Assembly: GCA_001916055.1 (NCBI GenBank)
Contig: MNRR01000024.1
Coordinates: 6,364 to 16,231, forward strand
Reading direction: 5' to 3'
Source of the DNA: Clostridium sp. 28_12
GTDB lineage: Bacteria > Bacillota > Clostridia > TANB77 > CAG-508
Length of the DNA stretch: 9,868 nucleotides
Every line of letters begins with the position of its first letter. Position 1 is the stretch's first letter. Shown here in pieces: positions 5,846 to 9,868 of the stretch. Under the pieces are notes generated by a model, which was not told the DNA's origin, did not search any database, and saw only the letters and a list, made by a program, of their open reading frames with translations. A program made the translations under genes and the position numbers.

Positions 5846-6946
5846 ATGTGGGGAAATATAGCAATAGCATTTTTATTAGCATTTATAGTATCATTTATGG
5901 CAACACCATATACTATAAAAATAGCTGAAAAAATTGGTGCAGTTGATGTACCAAAAGACCAAAGAAGAATGCATACTAAAAAAATGCCCAAGTTTGGAGG
6001 ACCGGCGGTAATACTAGGATTTTTAGTATCAATAATGTATTTATTAATAGTAATGAGTATTGAAGGAAGTATAGACTTATTTTCGGAACAAGAATATGGA
6101 AAAAAATTATTGGGATTATTACTTGGAATTGTTGTGATTGCAATAACAGGAATATTTGATGATACCAAAACTTTAACATGGTGGCAACAATTATTAGGAC
6201 AAGTTTCAGCAGCAATCATAGTTGTAACGTTTGGAATTAGAATAGAACATTTAGATGTACCATTTTTATATAGAATAGGGCTAAATGATACTGTTTCAAC
6301 TATAATAACTATTATATGGATTGTTGGAGTAACAAATGCAATAAACTTAATAGATGGACTTGATGGGTTATCATCAGGAATATCATTAATATCATGTATA
6401 TCATTATTAATTATATTCTTAATGAATGATTCGCCAATGATTGCAACAGTAATAGTTACCGCATTAAGTGGAGCACTAGTTGGATTTTTACCATTTAATT
6501 TTTCTCCTGCAAAAACATTTATAGGAGACACAGGTTCAAACTTTTTAGGGTTCATGCTATCAGTGGTATCTATTTTAGGAGTTGCAAAAACTTATACTGC
6601 TGCAGTAATAGTATTACCAGTAATAGTTCTAGGATTACCAATATTTGATGTAATATTTGCAATAATAAGAAGAATCATAAAAGGAAAATCAATAAAAGCA
6701 GTATTTAAACCAGATAAAGGACATTTACATCATAAATTAGTAGCAAAAGGATTTACACAAAAACAAGCAGTTTTAATACTATATGGATTAAGTGCATCAC
6801 TTGGAATGTTTGCAATAATATTATTTGATAGTGGAATTTGGAAAGCATTATCATTTTTACTAATGATAATAGCGGCTGTTGCATTAGGATATAGAAACTT
6901 TATAAAAGAAAAACAGACTAAGTCTAAAATGATTGATAATAAATAG
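5846..6946 (+). CDS. tagO: Undecaprenyl-phosphate N-acetylhexosamine-1-phosphate transferase, TagO/WecA type (MraY superfamily)
   Basis: The 366-residue polytopic protein has about ten or eleven hydrophobic segments. Family motifs run in order: DVPKDQRRMHTKKMPKFGG (34-52), FDDTKTLTWWQQLLGQ (104-119, the DD that handles Mg), NAINLIDGLDGLSSG (164-178), FIGDTGSNFLG (225-235), PIFDVIFAIIRR (265-276) and PDKGHLHHKL (289-298, the His-rich loop for the UDP-sugar). The enzyme moves a sugar-1-phosphate, usually GlcNAc-1-P, from UDP-sugar to undecaprenyl phosphate on the inner membrane face. This is the first step of teichoic acid or other wall polysaccharide synthesis. MurX/MraY itself is less likely because the DVPKDQRRMH signature is of the WecA/TagO branch. 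GGAGG (5831-5835) is 10 nt before the ATG. The exact polymer served is not shown here. Confidence 0.9.
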   Translation: MWGNIAIAFLLAFIVSFMATPYTIKIAEKIGAVDVPKDQRRMHTKKMPKFGGPAVILGFLVSIMYLLIVMSIEGSIDLFSEQEYGKKLLGLLLGIVVIAITGIFDDTKTLTWWQQLLGQVSAAIIVVTFGIRIEHLDVPFLYRIGLNDTVSTIITIIWIVGVTNAINLIDGLDGLSSGISLISCISLLIIFLMNDSPMIATVIVTALSGALVGFLPFNFSPAKTFIGDTGSNFLGFMLSVVSILGVAKTYTAAVIVLPVIVLGLPIFDVIFAIIRRIIKGKSIKAVFKPDKGHLHHKLVAKGFTQKQAVLILYGLSASLGMFAIILFDSGIWKALSFLLMIIAAVALGYRNFIKEKQTKSKMIDNK

Positions 6947-6960
6947 ATGGATGTGATAAA

Positions 6961-7479
6961 ATGAAGAAAAAAAAGAAGAACCAAAAAAGCAATATGTTAA
7001 AAGAATTTAAAGAATTTGCATTAAAGGGAAATATTATAGATATGGCAATAGGTGTTGTAATAGGAGGAGCATTTCAGAAAATAGTAAATTCATTAGTAAA
7101 TGATATTATAATGCCATTAATATCAATATTAATAGGAAAAGTAGATTTTTCAGATATGGTATTAACAGTAGGAAATGCTTCAATTAAATATGGAAGTTTT
7201 ATAACAACTATAGTTGACTTTCTAATAATAGCATTTTCAATATTTATAGCAATAAAATATTTTAATAAACTAAACAAAATAAAAGATATAAGTGAAGAAA
7301 TGGCTGTCAAACTAGATAAAAAAGGAAATGTAAAAAAATACATAAAAGAGAAAAAGAAAGAAGAAAATAAAGAACCAGAAACAAAAATATGTCCATATTG
7401 TTTAACAGAGATAAAATATCATGCGACAAGATGTCCAAATTGTACATCAGAACTAGTTGATGAGAATGCAAAAGTATAG
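6961..7479 (+). CDS. mscL: Large-conductance mechanosensitive channel MscL with C-terminal zinc ribbon
   Basis: The MscL core is clear: MLKEFKEFALKGNIIDMAIG (12-31) with the pore helix GVVIGGAFQKIVNSLVNDII (31-50), a loop, and a second helix at about 80-101. The pentamer opens under membrane tension to release solutes during osmotic downshock. Past the usual C-terminal helix, a Lys/Glu-rich linker leads to CPYCLTEIKYHATRCPNC (144-161), a four-cysteine zinc ribbon that makes it 172 residues. Similar ribbons occur on some clostridial MscL as I recall. The start at 6961 adds a Lys-rich tail (KKKKKNQK) before the usual MscL start. The internal ATG at 6994 would give the standard N-terminus, but neither has a strong ribosome site (GGATGTG before 6961). 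It lies 14 nt after tagO. Confidence 0.92.
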   Translation: MKKKKKNQKSNMLKEFKEFALKGNIIDMAIGVVIGGAFQKIVNSLVNDIIMPLISILIGKVDFSDMVLTVGNASIKYGSFITTIVDFLIIAFSIFIAIKYFNKLNKIKDISEEMAVKLDKKGNVKKYIKEKKKEENKEPETKICPYCLTEIKYHATRCPNCTSELVDENAKV

Positions 7480-7491
7480 AAAGGAGAGACA

Positions 7492-8314
7492 ATGAAAGAC
7501 CAGATAATAAAATTTTTAGCATATGATGGAAAAATTTCAGTAACATGCATATCTACAACAAATTTAGTAGAAAAAGCTAGAATAATACATGATTTAAGTC
7601 CACTTACAACAGCAGCTCTAGGAAGAGTACTAACAATAACAGCATTAATTGGTGCAGATATGAAAAATGCAACAGATAAATTAACAATACAAATAAAAGG
7701 AAATGGACCAATAGGAAAAATAGTAGCAGTTGCAGATAGTACTCCAAAAGTAAAAGCATGTATAACAAATCCACAAGTTGAATTACCATTAAATGAATTT
7801 GGAAAATTAGATGTTGGAGGAGCAATAGGAAATCAAGGCTTTATAAATGTAATAAAAGATATAGGATTAAAAGAACCTTATATAGGAATAAGCCCATTGA
7901 CTTCTGGAGAAATAGCAGAAGACTTTGCAAATTATTTTCAAACATCAGAACAAAAACAAACAGCAGTTGCATTAGGAGTATTAGTTGATAAAAATGGGGT
8001 ACGAGCAAGTGGTGGATATATAATAACACCAATGCCAGATGCAACAGAGGAAGAGATATCTAAAGTAGAAAAAGCAATATTTGAGGCAGGAGCAATTTCA
8101 AAAATGTTGGATAATAATTTGACATTAAAAGAAATTGCGCAAAAAATGTACAAAAGAAAGATTTGCAGATGGATTAATGACAATTGGAAAAGAGCAATTA
8201 AAAGAACTAATAAAAGATGATGGAAAAGCAGAAATTAAATGTCAATTTTGCAATAAAGTTTATAACTTTAATAAAGAAGAATTAGAAGAAATATTTGAAA
8301 GGATAGGAAAATAA
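7492..8314 (+). pseudogene. hslO: Hsp33 redox-regulated chaperone, disrupted by frameshift and loss of the linker/first zinc cysteine
   Basis: Residues 1-219 of the first frame are a normal Hsp33 fold: KFLAYDGKI, NGPIGKIVAVAD (71-82), SEQKQTAVALGVLVD (152-166), ASGGYIITPMPDA (172-184) and the TLKEIAQKM helix. From 8146 this frame turns into basic nonsense (MYKRKICRWIND) and stops at 8218-8220, giving 242 residues. The +1 frame from 8147 carries the true C-terminus for 55 codons: CTKERFADGL, KEQLKELIKDDGKAEIKC and CQFCNKVY, ending at 8312-8314. Hsp33 normally has CxC-x27-32-CxxC. Here only one Cys of the first pair remains, followed by x30 and CQFC, and about 18 linker residues are absent against B. 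subtilis HslO as I remember it. The switch point is an A6 run (8141-8146). The start is set by AAGGAG (7481-7486). An assembly error is possible. Confidence 0.85.
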
Positions 8315-8315
8315 A

Positions 8316-9233
8316 ATGGAAGAAGTAATAGTATTTGGACATAAGAGTCCTGACACAGATACAATCTGTTCTGCAATAGTTATGGCAGATTTACAAACAA
8401 AAATAAGAGGAAAAAAAGTAACTCCTTGTAGATTAGGAGAAATAAATGAAGAAACAAAATTCGCATTGAAAAAATTTAATGCAGAAGCTCCTAAATTCAT
8501 AGAAAAAGTTGAAGAAGGCCAAAAAGTAATACTAGTAGATCACAACGAATTTTCACAATCAGTTGAAGGAATAGAAAATGCAAAAATAGAAGCAGTAGTA
8601 GATCATCATAGAATAAACAATTTTGAAACATCAGAACCATTATTCTATTATGCTCAACCAGTTGGATGTACATCAACAATATTGTTTGAATTATATAGTT
8701 CAAATAATATAGAGATACCAGCCCAAATGGCAGGGTTAATGCTAAGTGCAATAATATCAGACACACTATTATTAAAATCACCAACAACAACAGAAAAAGA
8801 TAAAAAAGCACTTGAAGCACTTGCAAAAATAGCAGATGTAGATGTAAATATATATGGATTAGAAATGCTAAAAGCAGGAACAAATTTAGATAAATATACA
8901 GAAGATGAATTAATACGTTTAGATGCTAAAAAAATAGAAAAAGAAGATATAAAATATGTGATAGCACAAGTAAACACAGTAAGTATTCCAGACATATTAA
9001 AAAGAAAAGAAAAAATAGAACAAGAAATAAATAAAGAAATATTAGCTAAAGGATTAAGTTTATTTGTATTCGTAATTACAGACATAATAAATAGTAATTC
9101 AGAAGCAATCGTTTTAGGAGATAGAACAGATGTAATTGCAAAATCTTATGAAATCAAAGATAATATTGCAGTTATGCCAGGAGTTGTTTCAAGAAAGAAA
9201 CAAGTACTACCATTAGTAGAAAAAAATATGTAA
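8316..9233 (+). CDS. ppaC: Manganese-dependent inorganic pyrophosphatase, family II (DHH superfamily)
   Basis: The 305-residue enzyme hydrolyses pyrophosphate to phosphate, pulling biosynthetic reactions forward. Metal-binding residues are visible in order: GHKSPDTD (His9, Asp13, Asp15), VDHNE (Asp75), the DHH signature (96-98, followed by Arg99) and SDT (Asp149). The C-terminal DHHA2 domain ends with GVVSRKKQVLP (289-299), whose Arg293, Lys294 and Lys295 region holds the substrate. There is no CBS or DRTGG insert, so it is the short unregulated form. It starts 1 nt after the out-of-frame hslO C-terminus, with AAAGGATAGGA in that tail as ribosome site. Loss of hslO frame could therefore alter translational coupling to ppaC. 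A terminator follows 7 nt after the stop. Confidence 0.96.
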   Translation: MEEVIVFGHKSPDTDTICSAIVMADLQTKIRGKKVTPCRLGEINEETKFALKKFNAEAPKFIEKVEEGQKVILVDHNEFSQSVEGIENAKIEAVVDHHRINNFETSEPLFYYAQPVGCTSTILFELYSSNNIEIPAQMAGLMLSAIISDTLLLKSPTTTEKDKKALEALAKIADVDVNIYGLEMLKAGTNLDKYTEDELIRLDAKKIEKEDIKYVIAQVNTVSIPDILKRKEKIEQEINKEILAKGLSLFVFVITDIINSNSEAIVLGDRTDVIAKSYEIKDNIAVMPGVVSRKKQVLPLVEKNM

Positions 9234-9240
9234 AATATAT

Positions 9241-9274
9241 AAAAAGAAGCTGAAATAAATCCGGCTTCTTTTTT
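9241..9274 (+). terminator. Intrinsic terminator of the rpiB-ppaC operon
   Basis: The arms AAAAAGAAGCTG (9241-9252) and CGGCTTCTTTTT (9262-9273) form a 12-bp stem with one G-U pair and a 9-nt loop. The 3' arm finishes in six T (9269-9274). Confidence 0.88.
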
Positions 9275-9277
9275 ATA

Positions 9278-9317
9278 TAGTAGGAAAGTTCTCCTTGTAG
9301 GAGAACTTTCTGTACTA
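9278..9317. repeat. Long inverted repeat (perfect 12-bp arms, 3-nt loop)
   Basis: GAAAGTTCTCCT (9284-9295) and AGGAGAACTTTC (9299-9310) are perfect inverted copies around TGT. An outer 5-bp stem (TAGTA 9278-9282 with TACTA 9313-9317) lies across a small internal loop. No T tract follows on either strand, so it is not an intrinsic terminator by itself. It starts just 4 nt after the ppaC terminator. It could be an operator, part of a structured RNA, or a short palindromic element. Confidence 0.8.
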
Positions 9318-9327
9318 GATAAATATG

Positions 9328-9386
9328 GCGAGTCTTAGATTTTCTTAAAATTTGCATTTGATAGAAAATCTTAGACTTGCTTTTTT
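9328..9386 (+). terminator. Second strong intrinsic terminator, or 3' end of a small structured RNA
   Basis: Arms of 18 nt (9328-9345 and 9363-9380) pair with a single T-T mismatch and one G-U. They enclose a 17-nt loop and are followed directly by six T (9381-9386). It lies 54 nt beyond the ppaC terminator with no gene between, so it either catches readthrough, shields the next gene, or ends an unannotated RNA that includes the hairpin at 9278-9317. Confidence 0.82.
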
Positions 9387-9441
9387 AAATGAAACAAGAT
9401 AAAAAAGAAAATTAATTATGTAAAATTTAAAGCTAATATGC

Positions 9442-9470
9442 TTTACAAAAATACTGAATCATGATATAAT
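9442..9470 (+). promoter_or_regulatory. Extended -10 promoter of the gene at 9499
   Basis: TTTACA (9442-9447) and TATAAT (9465-9470) are separated by 17 nt, and TGA directly before the -10 box makes an extended -10, as for rpsT. The predicted start near 9477 gives a leader of about 22 nt containing AGGAAGG. Confidence 0.82.
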
Positions 9471-9498
9471 AGTAATGTTTAAGATAGGAAGGTATAAT

Positions 9499-9868
9499 AT
9501 GGAAAAAGAAATAAATTTTGGAATTGGATTTGTAACAGGACGTTCAAATGTATGTAAAGTAATTAATAGTTATTATGAGCAGATAGTAGAGCAAACTAAG
9601 AGATATTCAAAAAAAATAAATGTAACAGTTTTTATTTTATTTGATACAACATATCAACAAACTCCGAGAGAAGAGTTTTACAACATAAAACCGGAAGTTC
9701 ATAAAAAAATAAAAATAGTATATATTACACCAGAAGATATAGAAAAAGAGATAGAAGAATTAACAACGAAAAAAGGTATAAAAACTGAAGATATGGAATT
9801 CTTTTTAGGGCATGGACATGCTAAAGGTAGAAATACTGTAATGTATTATGCAATAAAAAACAAGATAA
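9499..9868 (+). CDS. Unrecognised protein, possibly glycosyltransferase-like (3' end beyond window)
   Basis: The frame is open from the ATG at 9499 to the window end, giving 123 codons with no stop. AGGAAGG (9486-9492) lies 6 nt before the ATG, and a good promoter precedes it, so it is a real gene start. The visible part has no signal peptide or membrane segment. It alternates strands and helices: INFGIGFVTGRSNVCKVIN (5-23), NVTVFILFDTTYQ (43-55), IKIVYITPEDIEKEIEEL (76-93), then FFLGHGHAKGRNTVMYYAIK (102-121). The pattern of strand, nucleotide-type loop and a conserved-looking GHAKGRNTVMYYA helix recalls the N-terminal half of GT-A glycosyltransferases. In those, a DxD motif would follow just past this window. 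That is inference, and no catalytic motif is visible yet. It is transcribed separately from the operon upstream. Confidence 0.72.
   Translation, partial: MEKEINFGIGFVTGRSNVCKVINSYYEQIVEQTKRYSKKINVTVFILFDTTYQQTPREEFYNIKPEVHKKIKIVYITPEDIEKEIEELTTKKGIKTEDMEFFLGHGHAKGRNTVMYYAIKNKI

Noticed and set aside
5794..6555. Minus-strand frame of 253 codons across the TagO-type gene
   Set aside because: Its Ile/Asn-rich composition is the reverse complement of the membrane protein coding sequence. It has no ribosome site or promoter.
6947..6964. Six-codon ATG...TGA frame (MDVIK) before mscL
   Set aside because: It is too short to support as a gene. It overlaps the mscL ATG but no leader-peptide logic is visible.
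8161..8220. Basic Trp/Arg-rich tail of the first hslO frame as a real new domain
   Set aside because: The other frame over the same bases encodes a recognisable Hsp33 C-terminus, so the tail is out-of-frame reading.
9172..9357. Minus-strand frame of 61 codons covering the end of ppaC and the hairpins
   Set aside because: It runs through two inverted repeats and a terminator and has no initiation signals.

Overview
This is a very AT-rich window, with most Arg codons AGA and heavy use of ATA for Ile. The gene content is disA, ppaC, hslO, rpiB next to a TagO-type transferase, and LemA with a DUF3137 protein. Together these suggest a low-GC Firmicute, most likely an uncultured Clostridia lineage. 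TGG encodes Trp, and nothing points to a recoded UGA. I see no insertion sequence, CRISPR array, tRNA or rRNA.

Layout. Positions 1-1382 hold the 3' half of disA (c-di-AMP synthase), followed at short distance by a membrane-anchored cyclophilin. A perfect-consensus promoter right after the cyclophilin stop drives a 395-residue protein (1485-2672). This protein is made of six tandem copies of the RNA polymerase alpha C-terminal domain fold and lacks any polymerase alpha N-terminal part. It converges on rpsT (ribosomal protein S20, minus strand, own extended -10 promoter), and each gene has its own terminator. From about 3260 a second plus-strand unit begins. It holds a broken XRE-type regulator (a 15-codon HTH start joined out of frame to what looks like the C-terminal domain of the same kind of protein), then lemA and a DUF3137 membrane protein, closed by a terminator at 5236-5268.

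Positions 5305-9274 look like one operon: rpiB, a TagO/WecA-type undecaprenyl-phosphate sugar-phosphate transferase, mscL with a C-terminal zinc ribbon, hslO (Hsp33) and ppaC (family II pyrophosphatase). Gaps between genes are 1-16 nt, and there is a promoter before and a terminator after the cluster. hslO is disrupted: its redox-switch domain is out of frame and the segment carrying the first zinc cysteine is missing. After ppaC come three stacked hairpins (9241-9386). A fresh promoter then drives an unrecognised gene, possibly glycosyltransferase-like, that runs off the window end.

The operon genes are housekeeping and envelope functions: pentose phosphate interconversion, the lipid-linked step of wall polymer synthesis, osmotic protection, redox-activated chaperone, and pyrophosphate removal. 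The most unusual items are the six-fold alpha-CTD repeat protein, the two internally damaged genes, and the structured region at 9275-9386.
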